DNA of 37,756 nt from Clostridiaceae bacterium. Its GTDB lineage: Bacteria > Bacillota > Clostridia > DSM-8532. The notes below the pieces were generated by a model. It was not told the DNA's origin. It saw only the letters and a list, made by a program, of their open reading frames with translations, and did no database searches. The position numbers and the translations under genes were made by a program. Where the stretch lies: NCBI GenBank assembly GCA_012521105.1, contig JAAYNA010000065.1, forward strand, positions 66,535 through 104,290, given 5' to 3'. Of the stretch, positions 26,533-34,771 are shown piece after piece; position 1 is the stretch's first letter; the number at the start of each line of letters is the position of its first letter.

Positions 26533-26983
26533 GTTCTTTTTTTATGGCATTATTATCACATTAACAGCCCTGTTTTTATTAATCCTCGGAAAAAAGCAAT
26601 TCGGGATACGACATATATTTTTGATGATGAGTTATAGCCTGTACAATCTGATTTTTGAGCTTATATACGGTGAAATATTTGGTTTATACTATTACATCGA
26701 AAGAACTCATTCACTGATTTATATTATAATTGCGTCTGTTTTCTTATACCCTGTGATAGCTGTTTTGTATGTATCTTTTTTACCCGGAAGAAAAAAAGCT
26801 CTCTGGTTTACGTTAGGAGCTATAGTCATTATGCTGTTCCTTGAGATGGCTTCACTGAATACCCGAACAATAGTTTTAACGGGATGGAAGGTCATACCGT
26901 GGTCTGTTATAGCCTACATTGTTTCTTTTGTTTTTATAAATATCATTAATAATTCTTTACTGAGGGTGTTACCCGATCCTTAA
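26525..26983 (+). CDS. Small polytopic membrane protein, CBO0543-like
   Basis: The 152-residue protein is almost entirely hydrophobic, with about five membrane segments. Aromatic loops include FELIYGEIFGLYYYIERTHS, and WKVIPWSV lies near the end. Its look and length resemble the CBO0543 family of uncharacterised Firmicute membrane proteins, but I assign this only tentatively. Its ATG lies in the last codons of gerAB (overlap ATGGGTAA), so it should be translated together with the permease and may be a partner in germination. The 3' end overlaps the convergent FAD oxidoreductase gene by 15 bp. Confidence 0.8.
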   Translation: MGKFFFYGIIITLTALFLLILGKKQFGIRHIFLMMSYSLYNLIFELIYGEIFGLYYYIERTHSLIYIIIASVFLYPVIAVLYVSFLPGRKKALWFTLGAIVIMLFLEMASLNTRTIVLTGWKVIPWSVIAYIVSFVFINIINNSLLRVLPDP

Positions 26984-28054
26984 CTGTCTCCTGTTAATTT
27001 TTTTAATTACCGATGAACCTAATGGAATCCAGTTAATAGAAGTTCTGTAAAGCAGAGTCATGACACCTGGTATTCCAATAGATGCGATCAAACTGTCATA
27101 ACCCTTATTATCGAGCTTATTAAACCCCTGCCTAAATTCTTGTAAATACAGATTTTTTTGGGTAATGTATTTACACTGCCTGTGATAGTCTAAACCCTGT
27201 GCAATGGTCCGGGCTGCGAAAACACCCATACTTAGAGAGTTAAACTGGCCAAAACCCAGGAAGGGATCGATGCTTCCACCGGCTAACCCTGCAAAAATAA
27301 TGTTCTCAACGATTTTAGGATAAACAAACCCGCTTACATGATACTGGGTAAACTCTTCTATAATTGGATATCTAAGATCTTCATAGTATAAAAAGGCGTT
27401 CCAGTATTCATTTATATCCTTTTCAATACAATCTGACACAACAAGAATAAGAGAGGCCTTCTTTTCGCTGAAGGGAGTAAGATACGCATAGCCGTTTTTG
27501 CAGTAGTGCTGGTTTATCCACATATCAATTCTCGAGGTATCAAATTTTCCATGGACAACTGCTGCCCTCACATATCCGTTGAACCATGTTTGCCACAACC
27601 CATATTCCTTTGCATACAAATTATTGCCATTGGCAACCACTACAAAATCGTATTTTTTTTTCAGCGTGGTCAAATCTGCAAGGTTATTAAGAAATACTCT
27701 GGTTTTGCTAAGGGATGCACAGAGCTGATTTTTCAAAGAATCCCGTGTATTGGAGCGCAGAAAAAAGTAACCCAGTTTTTTTCCTGTTACCATAAGCTTT
27801 CTTGTAGGCGCAATATGCATCATTCTTTCAACAGGTGCCAGGGGTGTTATGTCCAGATATAATTTCTCTTTAAAATATCTCATATAGTCACCATGGGGAG
27901 GGCGATCTATAATTCTTAACATTGCAGTGGAATGATTAAAAGCTTCGCCTATAAAACTATTTTGTTCGTATAAATCGGGTACTATCCCCAGACGTTCGAG
28001 TTCATGGGCACATGCTAAACCGGCAAGTCCTGCTCCTATAATTGCAACTTTCAC
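26969..28054 (-). CDS. FAD-dependent oxidoreductase, geranylgeranyl-reductase-like (copy A)
   Basis: The 361-residue protein opens with a Rossmann FAD site, VAIIGAGLAGLACAHELERL (GxGxxG), followed by the acidic residue of the second strand (DLYEQ). A central strand, YDFVVVANGN, resembles the ATG motif of flavoproteins. The late GLAGGSIDPFLGFGQFNS is the FAD-binding GD-like motif seen in the geranylgeranyl reductase and FixC group. A paralogue lies at 28716-29786, divergent from this operon. The start is GTG 28054 behind GGAGG. It is the last gene of a three-gene minus-strand operon with two small coat-like proteins. Substrate unknown; a lipid or isoprenoid of the spore is a guess. Confidence 0.85.
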   Translation of the reverse strand: MKVAIIGAGLAGLACAHELERLGIVPDLYEQNSFIGEAFNHSTAMLRIIDRPPHGDYMRYFKEKLYLDITPLAPVERMMHIAPTRKLMVTGKKLGYFFLRSNTRDSLKNQLCASLSKTRVFLNNLADLTTLKKKYDFVVVANGNNLYAKEYGLWQTWFNGYVRAAVVHGKFDTSRIDMWINQHYCKNGYAYLTPFSEKKASLILVVSDCIEKDINEYWNAFLYYEDLRYPIIEEFTQYHVSGFVYPKIVENIIFAGLAGGSIDPFLGFGQFNSLSMGVFAARTIAQGLDYHRQCKYITQKNLYLQEFRQGFNKLDNKGYDSLIASIGIPGVMTLLYRTSINWIPLGSSVIKKINRRQLRIG

Positions 28055-28093
28055 AAAAACCTCCGTTAGTAATTAGTATTTTTAAATTTATTA

Positions 28094-28321
28094 TTATGGT
28101 CTGGATCTGGCAGGAAATATTTTGTGTATTATTTTACCGGGTGCTCCTTTCCTTAGAAGTTTTTGCTGTATGTTTAAAACAGCCCTTGTTTCATCGTCAC
28201 GCAGTCGTGTAAACAACGCTTTGGCCTCTGGATTAACTACATTAAGCAGCGCATGATTGTACCATTTCTGTAGCATCATTCGATATTCAAGAAGATCATT
28301 CAATATATCCAACTCTGTCAT
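28094..28321 (-). CDS. Small helical protein, possibly spore-coat related (75 aa)
   Basis: This is a soluble, mostly helical 75-residue protein (MTELDILNDLLEYRMMLQKW, then EAKALFTRLRDDETRAVLNI and a basic tail ending FPARSRP). A CAGGAG site precedes the ATG. The arrangement of two helices with a DDE-R centre resembles half of the ferritin-like bundles in CotF-type spore coat proteins, but the match is by eye only. It lies 26 bp after the other small gene and 39 bp before the FAD oxidoreductase gene on the same strand, so the three probably form one operon. Confidence 0.75.
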   Translation of the reverse strand: MTELDILNDLLEYRMMLQKWYNHALLNVVNPEAKALFTRLRDDETRAVLNIQQKLLRKGAPGKIIHKIFPARSRP

Positions 28322-28346
28322 ATTAATAACTCCTGTAAAAAGCTAT

Positions 28347-28559
28347 TTATAGAATTCCAAGACTTTTCATCTTGTCATTAAGATCTTTTATATGCTCTCT
28401 GTTATTTTTTTTAAAATCATTTATCATATCCTTTATAGTATTATCTTTTGTTGTCTTTATAAATAGTTCATATTTTTTCATAAGATTATCTTCAAGCCTG
28501 AGGCTTCGGTTAAAATAAAAAGAAAGCATATCTTCCTGATGCAGTTTAAACAATATCAT
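28347..28559 (-). CDS. Small helical protein, possibly spore-coat related (70 aa)
   Basis: This 70-residue helical protein contains LHQEDMLSFYFNRSLRLEDN and MKKYELFIKTTKDNTIKDM, and ends IKDLNDKMKSLGIL. ATG 28559 follows AAAAAGG closely; a GTG one codon earlier and an ATG ten codons later are alternatives. It has two amphipathic helices of the sort seen in CotF-like and other ferritin-like coat proteins. It is the first gene of the minus-strand operon ending with FAD oxidoreductase A, and its upstream region faces the divergent FAD oxidoreductase B gene. The coat assignment is inference. Confidence 0.7.
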   Translation of the reverse strand: MILFKLHQEDMLSFYFNRSLRLEDNLMKKYELFIKTTKDNTIKDMINDFKKNNREHIKDLNDKMKSLGIL

Positions 28560-28715
28560 CACCTTTTTCCGGAGCTATAGGCTATATTTTTAGCAAAAAA
28601 AAGAATAATATACATTATAAAACACAATTTTATTGGATAGAGCGGTGGTGAATGAAGGTAAACTAAATAAGGCAAATTAAAAGGGACTAAAAATTTACTT
28701 ACGGAGGAAACCAAT

Positions 28716-29786
28716 TTGGAAGTTGCAATTATAGGAGCTGGTGTTTCGGGTTTGTCATGCGCTTTTCGTTTGAACCAATTGGGTATAAAACCAACATTGT
28801 TTGAAAGACGCCCGATAATAGGTGATGTTATAAATCTATATGGTATACATTTAAACTGTTTTAATCTGTTTTCCGATAATCCGCTTACTTTTTTTAGAAA
28901 AAATTACAATCTAATAATAAAGCCTATGTGTCCTATTAAAAAACTGACCATGTATTCTGCGAATAAAAAGGTTTCTGTTAAGGGCAAACTAGGCTATGTT
29001 TTTAATCGTGGCCCGGGAATGACTTCTCTTGAAAGGCAGTTGCTTAATCAGATAGATGCATATATTTATATGGATACCTATATTATGGAATCCCTTATTG
29101 ATGAAATCAGTAAACAATTTGATGCTGTAGTAATAGCAACCGGGTGTACAAATATCCCGAAACATCTTGGAGTTTTGAAAGAAGTTTCAATAATGCAGGT
29201 TAGAAGCGGTCTTATTGACGGGCACTATGAAACAGGGCAGGTTTTTTCATGGATGAAAACAGAGTATTCAAATAATTCGTTTATATATTTAATTCCTGCT
29301 TCTGAAAACAGGGCTGTTATTACACTAATAGCAGATAATATTACACCTGCTGAATTGGATTATATGTGGAAACAGATGCTCATATCAGATAATATTATCA
29401 ATAACATTATAGAGACATGGGATCACGAATACCATGGCGGGCGATTAAATATAGGCCAGGTTGGAAATATCTATTTTGTTGGCAATGCCGGTGGTTTAAC
29501 CGATGATTTTATGGGTTTTGGAATAGTTAATGGTATTGCAAGCGGGATTTTTGCTGCAGATGCTATTGTTAAGGGAACAAATTATCAAAACAGTATTGAA
29601 ACAATGTTAAAGCGTTTGGATCAGATCCACAATTTAAAATTACTTGCAAACAGAGTGGAGAAAAACACCTGGAAATATATGACCCGGATAATCGGATTGC
29701 CGGGAATCCGTAATATAATTTATAAGGCATCTTTTTTGAAATTTCATCACATAGGGGATTTTATGGGAAAATTTATAAAGCAATAA
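28716..29786 (+). CDS. FAD-dependent oxidoreductase, geranylgeranyl-reductase-like (copy B)
   Basis: This 356-residue paralogue of the protein at 26969-28054 has the same order of motifs. There is an N-terminal FAD site VAIIGAGVSGLSCAFRLNQL, an acidic strand end (LFERR), DAVVIATGCTN in the middle, and VGNAGGLTDDFMGFGIVNG near the C terminus. Both paralogues also share a late segment, IGLPGIRNIIYKAS here and IGIPGVMTLLYRTS in copy A. The start is TTG 28716 behind CGGAGGA. It is divergent from the coat-like operon, and its stop abuts the stop of the convergent 2TM gene with no gap. The two copies look diverged enough to have different substrates or to form a heteromer. Confidence 0.85.
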   Translation: MEVAIIGAGVSGLSCAFRLNQLGIKPTLFERRPIIGDVINLYGIHLNCFNLFSDNPLTFFRKNYNLIIKPMCPIKKLTMYSANKKVSVKGKLGYVFNRGPGMTSLERQLLNQIDAYIYMDTYIMESLIDEISKQFDAVVIATGCTNIPKHLGVLKEVSIMQVRSGLIDGHYETGQVFSWMKTEYSNNSFIYLIPASENRAVITLIADNITPAELDYMWKQMLISDNIINNIIETWDHEYHGGRLNIGQVGNIYFVGNAGGLTDDFMGFGIVNGIASGIFAADAIVKGTNYQNSIETMLKRLDQIHNLKLLANRVEKNTWKYMTRIIGLPGIRNIIYKASFLKFHHIGDFMGKFIKQ

Positions 29787-30032
29787 TCAGTATCGCTTTA
29801 TATCAAAGATCAGTCTGGACACCGGGTTAAAAATAAACTCTACTATATCAACAGGTTTGGGAACATTAATATCTTTTACAAAAGCAATTAAATATAAAAC
29901 TGAGACAGAAGTTAAAACCAGAAATAAGAATATTTCTTTAATATATTTTTTTCTGATATAGTAAGCTATTTGAAATAGCGAGTATATTACCGTTATTATA
30001 ATTACAACTGTCATACTACCAGCCTTAATCAT
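29787..30032 (-). CDS. Two-TM germination receptor accessory (D-subunit-like) protein
   Basis: This protein of at most 81 residues has two membrane helices (about 8-25 and 34-54) and a short polar tail. It follows gerAC and overlaps it by 8 bp (ATGATTAA), so translation is coupled. Small 2TM proteins encoded in ger operons are known in Bacillus as D subunits that modulate germination. Size, topology and position all fit that group. An inner ATG at 30014 with AAGG upstream is an alternative start. The family call rests on context rather than a sequence motif. Confidence 0.75.
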   Translation of the reverse strand: MIKAGSMTVVIIITVIYSLFQIAYYIRKKYIKEIFLFLVLTSVSVLYLIAFVKDINVPKPVDIVEFIFNPVSRLIFDIKRY

Positions 30033-31227
30033 AAAAATTTCTGCTCATAAGACCTCTGTGGCGGATTTTTAAATCAACATCGTAACTGACTGGAATTCTG
30101 CAAAATATCTCACACCAGTTTCCCTTAAAATCTTCCCACTGTTTTGGATATTTAATACTGAAAGATTTATGAAAGCCCGTAAAATCGGTTCTTAAATCGT
30201 CCTGTGCTCTTTTGACAACCGAAGATAACTCTGAAGCTATTTCATTGGCGAGTATATTTTCAATTTTATTATAAAGTGCGTCATCATACTGGGGTGCTTC
30301 CCCCTGAATCTCAGTTAAGAATCCCTTTGCCTTAACTTTTACAGTTGCATGAATCTCTTCATCTGAGACAAACCGAAATAATATTTCTGTTTTCACTTCT
30401 GTTATATCTGCTGTTATCTGATATCCTAAATCATAAATATCTTTGTATATACTAAAAGTTTTATCTATATTATTATTCAGAATCAGGTATCCTCTCAGTT
30501 CTGTTGGTGACAGCCACCCTACAAGCCTGTCCTTATCAATCACCGCGCCTCCGCTTACATAAGCAATTGGCTGTTCGGTATCTTTCCAGAAAAGTTTCAG
30601 ATATTCCTGAAAATCAATAGTAAATGGTGTCTTACTGGTGTAATAGAACCCCATAGTTCCTATTACAAAACCGTGCTGATATGATGCAAGGGAGTTCAGT
30701 GAAAGATCCTTCACATCCAGTGCAAACCCTTTCGCCCATTCTCCGGCGCTTTCAATCATACCTAACAGTTCACGGAAAAGGCTTTTTTCAAGGTTTGAAG
30801 GCACCTGCATCATCTCATGTGCTTCTCCCGGGGTTATAAAGATTACATTATCATACCGAAATTCCGCATTCCGGGTAAGAATGTCCGTTATGTTTGAAAT
30901 GCCTGCCATAGCCTTTTTTTCACCAATAAGTATTATTTTGTTATGCCTCCAGATAAGGGATCTTGTGGAAGTACGCCTTAAATTTCTGAACGCTTCAAAG
31001 ATCGATTTTCCCGACGCCGTTCCTATCCATGTTGTTGCTACATTTTCCTGGTTCTGTGTTTGTCCGAAAGGCTGAACTGACAGAACTGTAACTCGCTCAA
31101 GCCCATCATCGTCCAAATCAAAACCGGTCATAACAACTAATCCGATGTCACTTAACTCTTTTGAATCCCAGCATGAGCTTAAAAAAATACACATAAAACA
31201 TAGTATAAAAAGCAGGTATTTTTTCAT
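30025..31227 (-). CDS. gerAC: GerAC-family spore germination lipoprotein
   Basis: This is the C subunit of a GerA-type germinant receptor, a lipoprotein on the outer face of the spore inner membrane. The 400-residue protein begins MKKYLLFILCFMCIFLSSCW, where LSSC is a lipobox with Cys19 as the lipidated residue. GerAC hallmarks follow: WDSKELSDIGLVVMTGFDLD, then WRHNKIILIGEKKA and FRYDNVIFITPGEA. The C terminus has the usual long helix and strand segment (LANEIASELSSVVKRAQDDL). Its ATG overlaps the gerAA stop by 4 bases (ATGA). The gene order here is AA-AC-D, without AB. Confidence 0.95.
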   Translation of the reverse strand: MKKYLLFILCFMCIFLSSCWDSKELSDIGLVVMTGFDLDDDGLERVTVLSVQPFGQTQNQENVATTWIGTASGKSIFEAFRNLRRTSTRSLIWRHNKIILIGEKKAMAGISNITDILTRNAEFRYDNVIFITPGEAHEMMQVPSNLEKSLFRELLGMIESAGEWAKGFALDVKDLSLNSLASYQHGFVIGTMGFYYTSKTPFTIDFQEYLKLFWKDTEQPIAYVSGGAVIDKDRLVGWLSPTELRGYLILNNNIDKTFSIYKDIYDLGYQITADITEVKTEILFRFVSDEEIHATVKVKAKGFLTEIQGEAPQYDDALYNKIENILANEIASELSSVVKRAQDDLRTDFTGFHKSFSIKYPKQWEDFKGNWCEIFCRIPVSYDVDLKIRHRGLMSRNFYD

Positions 31228-32783
31228 TCTAAACGTCCTTTCTTACCAGGAGTGTTTTTACTGCTTTTTCTTGATGTATGAACAGGGTCTGTCGGTTCAA
31301 GAAAAGAAGGCCTATATACCTGAAGTTTTGGTGGACCGTGAAACAATATATTCTGGATGTCTTTTATATTAATTGGAGTTATTGGTGAAAGGTATGGTAC
31401 ACCAACAGAACGGATTGAAGCCATGTGTATCAGCAATACGATAAGCAAACTTATTATACCGTACATACCTAAAAAAGAAGCAACAATCATAAAAGGAAAT
31501 CTGATTAATCGCAAAGCAGAATTTGTAGTATATCCGGGAACAGCAAATGCTGAAATTGCAGTTAAAGCAACTACTATAATCATTGCCTGGGATACAATAC
31601 CGGCCTGCACTACACTTTGACCAATAACAAGACCTCCGACAATACTTATGGAAGGCCCTATTGGTTTTGGTATGCGTATATTGGCTTCCCGTATTATCTC
31701 GAAGGTAAATTCCATAATAAATGCCTCAATGAAAGCGGGAAAGGGCACACCGGCTCTGGAACTGGCTATCGTAATCAACAACTGAGTTGGTATCATTCCA
31801 GGGTTATAAATAGTAAGGGCAATATATAAGGCCGCTCCAAATGTTGAAATTAAAAACGCAACAAAACGTAATAACAGGAGGAACATTGACATGTAATAAC
31901 TCATGTAAGCTTCATCAGCAGTTTTTAAAAGATCTATAAAAACCGAGGGATATATCAGAGCGAAAGCAGAACCATCCAGCATAACAACAACTCTGCCTTC
32001 TAACAGATGGTTCACACATCGATCGGGCCGCTCTGTTATTATTTCCTGTGGAAAAATAGTTAATTTATTGTCACTGATAAATCTTCTAAGGTGTCCCGAA
32101 TCAATAAAACCATCGGTATCAATTTGTTCTATTCGATTTTTTAGTTCTTTTACAAAGTCATTTTTTGCAATTCCTTCAATATACATAATGGCAAAGGTGT
32201 TTTTTGTTATACGGCCGTTAGTGCTAAATTCAATTTTATACTTTGATGTTTTTATTCTTTTACGCAGCAGAGCAAGATTTAAATGAAGATCCTCAACAAA
32301 ACCCTCCTGAGGGCCTATTGCAGATACTTCAATCAATGGATTGCCGACTGTTCTTCCTTTTGCAACACGTACGTTAACAATAAGAGCTTCGTCAATACCG
32401 TCAATGAAGATGATACAATCACCGTCATACACCGCTTTCAGTAGCTCGTTGGTGTCCTTCGAGATTTTTACATCATGGGAGGGCAAAAGTTTATTTTTTA
32501 TACTCTCTGCATTTTTTATCGTACCCCTGTCCATGTCAATCTCCATTAGCTGCTCAAGAATAAACCGGCTTATATTTTCCGACGAAACCATATTATCAAA
32601 ATAATAAAGGCATGCCCTGCGATTACGCATAATCGTAAAGTCACGTTTTATAAAATCGTCACATTTATCAAATAAACTTTCAATATTTTGCTTGTTTTTA
32701 TCAAGTGAAGTAGTTAATTTAAAAAGTTCTTCACTGCCTAATTTTTGATTTTTTCTTTTCAAAAGGCTTTTTAAGAATATCAT
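31224..32783 (-). CDS. gerAA: GerAA-family spore germination protein
   Basis: This is the A subunit of a GerA-type germinant receptor. An N-terminal soluble domain of about 280 residues precedes four to six membrane segments. Family motifs include GNPLIEVSAIGPQEGFVEDL, ERPDRCVNHLLEGRVVVMLDG, SSRAGVPFPAFIEAFIMEF, PKPIGPSISIVGGLVIGQ and PYLSPI. The frame is open to 32822. ATG 32783 is preferred for its AAGGAG site, and because a predicted sporulation promoter overlaps the first ATG. That gives 519 residues. It is the first gene of the operon with gerAC and the 2TM gene. A basic, Ser/Lys-rich tail follows the last membrane part. Confidence 0.94.
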   Translation of the reverse strand: MIFLKSLLKRKNQKLGSEELFKLTTSLDKNKQNIESLFDKCDDFIKRDFTIMRNRRACLYYFDNMVSSENISRFILEQLMEIDMDRGTIKNAESIKNKLLPSHDVKISKDTNELLKAVYDGDCIIFIDGIDEALIVNVRVAKGRTVGNPLIEVSAIGPQEGFVEDLHLNLALLRKRIKTSKYKIEFSTNGRITKNTFAIMYIEGIAKNDFVKELKNRIEQIDTDGFIDSGHLRRFISDNKLTIFPQEIITERPDRCVNHLLEGRVVVMLDGSAFALIYPSVFIDLLKTADEAYMSYYMSMFLLLLRFVAFLISTFGAALYIALTIYNPGMIPTQLLITIASSRAGVPFPAFIEAFIMEFTFEIIREANIRIPKPIGPSISIVGGLVIGQSVVQAGIVSQAMIIVVALTAISAFAVPGYTTNSALRLIRFPFMIVASFLGMYGIISLLIVLLIHMASIRSVGVPYLSPITPINIKDIQNILFHGPPKLQVYRPSFLEPTDPVHTSRKSSKNTPGKKGRLE

Positions 32784-32816
32784 GGTACTCCTTTCCATAA
32801 TACTAATATTTTCCTT

Positions 32817-32846
32817 TATCATTTGCTTTACCCGAAATAATTATTC
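32817..32846 (-). promoter_or_regulatory. Possible sigma-G promoter of the gerAA operon
   Basis: Read on the minus strand, GAATA (-35, plus 32842-32846) and AATGATA (-10, plus 32817-32823) are 18 bases apart. They resemble the sigma-G consensus GHATR-N18-CATHHTA, with two mismatches in the -10. Forespore expression is the norm for ger operons. The element overlaps the farthest-upstream ATG, which argues for the later start. Confidence 0.35.
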
Positions 32847-32893
32847 ACAATCAATCTAATTTAAAGTGAAACTTGAATGGAGAAAGGGAAATA

Positions 32894-32923
32894 ACAAAAA
32901 AGACGGGCTAATTACACCCGTCT
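32894..32923 (-). terminator. Intrinsic terminator of the HPr-like gene
   Basis: On the minus strand, seven-base arms AGACGGG and CCCGTCT enclose nine bases and are followed directly by TTTTTT. It lies about 75 bp beyond the stop of the gene at 32997-33227 and insulates the gerAA operon from it. Confidence 0.85.
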
Positions 32924-32996
32924 ACAGAAAGCTTATATGTAAACATAAAATTATTATTGAATAGTATTAAGTAAGCCTTTTTAAAGTGGATATATC

Positions 32997-33227
32997 TTAA
33001 TCCACAATAAAAGGTTTAACTTCTTTTATAAAAGAATCAACATCGTCCGCATGAGCTTCAACCTTAATAGGCTTACTCAAATCAAGACTGAAAATACCCA
33101 TAATAGATTTTGCATCTACAATATACCTACCTGATGTAAGGTCTACATCAAAATCGTATTTGTTTACGATATTCACAAAATCCTTTACATCATTGATTGA
33201 TTTTAACATAATATTAAATGTTTTCAT
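32997..33227 (-). CDS. HPr-like domain protein lacking the phosphorylatable His
   Basis: The 76-residue protein is the size of HPr. It keeps the regulatory-serine region DAKSIMGIFSLDL, where Ser41 corresponds to HPr Ser46, and a following strand like that of HPr (IKVEAHADD). The active-site motif GLHARPA expected near residue 15 is replaced by LKSINDVKDF, with no His. It cannot therefore accept phosphate from Enzyme I in the usual way. It may be a Crh-like regulator that responds to HPr kinase, or a structural relative. It is monocistronic, with its own terminator and weak AGGCGGTG ribosome site. No other PTS gene is in the window. Confidence 0.88.
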   Translation of the reverse strand: MKTFNIMLKSINDVKDFVNIVNKYDFDVDLTSGRYIVDAKSIMGIFSLDLSKPIKVEAHADDVDSFIKEVKPFIVD

Positions 33228-33481
33228 CTATAATACACCGCCTTTCATGCGTTTTCTGCAACAAAGATTTGTAGATCTGCAGAATAATTTATCTGTTTTT
33301 CCTTTAATTATATATATATTATATATTTAAAAAGTATTAGTCAATTACAATTCTGTTAAATTTGTTACAGGTATTTTTATCAGCATTGCACATTTATATG
33401 CATTCTGAGAAAATAATTAACATGATAATATATTTTATAAAATAACATGGGAATAATTAATTGTAAACAGGATGGATAGAT

Positions 33482-34771
33482 ATGAAAAAGGTTGCATTTT
33501 TAACTCTCGGATGCAAAGTTAACACTTATGAGACCGAGGGGATGAAAAGATTGTTTGAAAAGTCCGGATATTTGGTTGTTGAACCTGAGGCTTGTGCAGA
33601 TGTTTATGTGATAAATACCTGTACTGTTACCCACCTGAGTGATAGAAAGTCAAGACAGATGATCAGGCGGGCAAGAAGATTGAATCCTGACGCTGTAATA
33701 GCTGCTGTTGGCTGCTATGCTCAGGTGGCACCTGAAGAAGTATCAAAGATCGAAGGTGTAAACCTGGTTATAGGTAATAACCGAAAAAGTGAAATAGTAG
33801 ATTTAGTTGAGGAGCTTTCCCGGGATGAACAGAGAATTGAAGTATCATTAAGGAAAGAGCTAAAAAATTATGAGGAGCTGTGGGCAGAGGCTTATACCGG
33901 TCAGACAAGAGCTTTTTTAAAAATTCAGGACGGATGCGATCAGTTCTGCAGTTATTGTATTATCCCATTCGCCAGAGGTAGAATACGAAGCAGAAGCATA
34001 GAAAGCATAACGCGCGAAGCAGGGAAACTGATTAACAACGGTTTTAAAGAAATTGTTCTGACAGGGATACATCTTACATCATATGGAAAAGATATTGGTA
34101 TGAGTACATTAATTGATGTAATAAAGGAATTGGACAAAATTAACGGACTGGTAAGAATTCGGCTTGGATCGCTTGAACCTCTTTACATGACAGAGAAAAT
34201 GATAAAGGAAATGTCAACGATAGAAAAACTGTGTCCTCATTTTCACCTCTCTTTACAGAGCGGATGTGACGAAACTTTATCCAGGATGAACAGGAAGTAC
34301 ACTACAGCTGAGTTCAGAGAGATAGTTGAAAACATAAGACAATATATTGACGATGTAGCAATAACAACCGATATAATGACAGGCTTTCCCGGTGAAACCG
34401 AAGAAGAATTCCGAAAGACCTGCAGCTTTGTTGAAAGTATAGGATTTAGTCAGGCTCATATTTTTCAATACTCTGTAAGAAAGGGAACTAAAGCAGCAGA
34501 AATGAAGAATCAAATTCCGCATCATGTGAAGGAAGAAAGAAGCAAAATATTGATGGAGATATGTGAAAGATCAATGTTGAAATTCAGAGAAAATCAAATA
34601 GGTAAAACTACCGATGTTTTATTTGAGGAGAAAATTGAAGGGTACTATACAGGGCATACGGGGAATTATATACCTGTAAGGGTTTTAAGCAATAAAGACA
34701 TATCCGGAGAATTGTTGAATGTTAGGCTGGTGAAAAATGGAACCGATTTTGTAATCGGACAAATTGTATAA
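33482..34771 (+). CDS. mtaB: tRNA (t6A37) C2-methylthiotransferase MtaB
   Basis: This radical-SAM methylthiotransferase converts t6A37 to ms2t6A37 in tRNAs reading ANN codons. The 429-residue protein has the three domains of the family. The N-terminal UPF0004 domain carries the first iron-sulfur cluster (Cys11 in TLGCKVNTYE, Cys47 in NTCTVT, Cys78 in VGCYAQ). The radical-SAM core has CDQFCSYC (Cys152, Cys156, Cys159), and a C-terminal TRAM domain starts near IGKTTDVLFEE. The opening GCKVN with NTCTVTH and the motif DIMTGFPGET point to MtaB rather than MiaB or RimO. ATG 33482 lies a few bases after AGGATGG. ireB follows 160 bp downstream. Confidence 0.94.
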   Translation: MKKVAFLTLGCKVNTYETEGMKRLFEKSGYLVVEPEACADVYVINTCTVTHLSDRKSRQMIRRARRLNPDAVIAAVGCYAQVAPEEVSKIEGVNLVIGNNRKSEIVDLVEELSRDEQRIEVSLRKELKNYEELWAEAYTGQTRAFLKIQDGCDQFCSYCIIPFARGRIRSRSIESITREAGKLINNGFKEIVLTGIHLTSYGKDIGMSTLIDVIKELDKINGLVRIRLGSLEPLYMTEKMIKEMSTIEKLCPHFHLSLQSGCDETLSRMNRKYTTAEFREIVENIRQYIDDVAITTDIMTGFPGETEEEFRKTCSFVESIGFSQAHIFQYSVRKGTKAAEMKNQIPHHVKEERSKILMEICERSMLKFRENQIGKTTDVLFEEKIEGYYTGHTGNYIPVRVLSNKDISGELLNVRLVKNGTDFVIGQIV

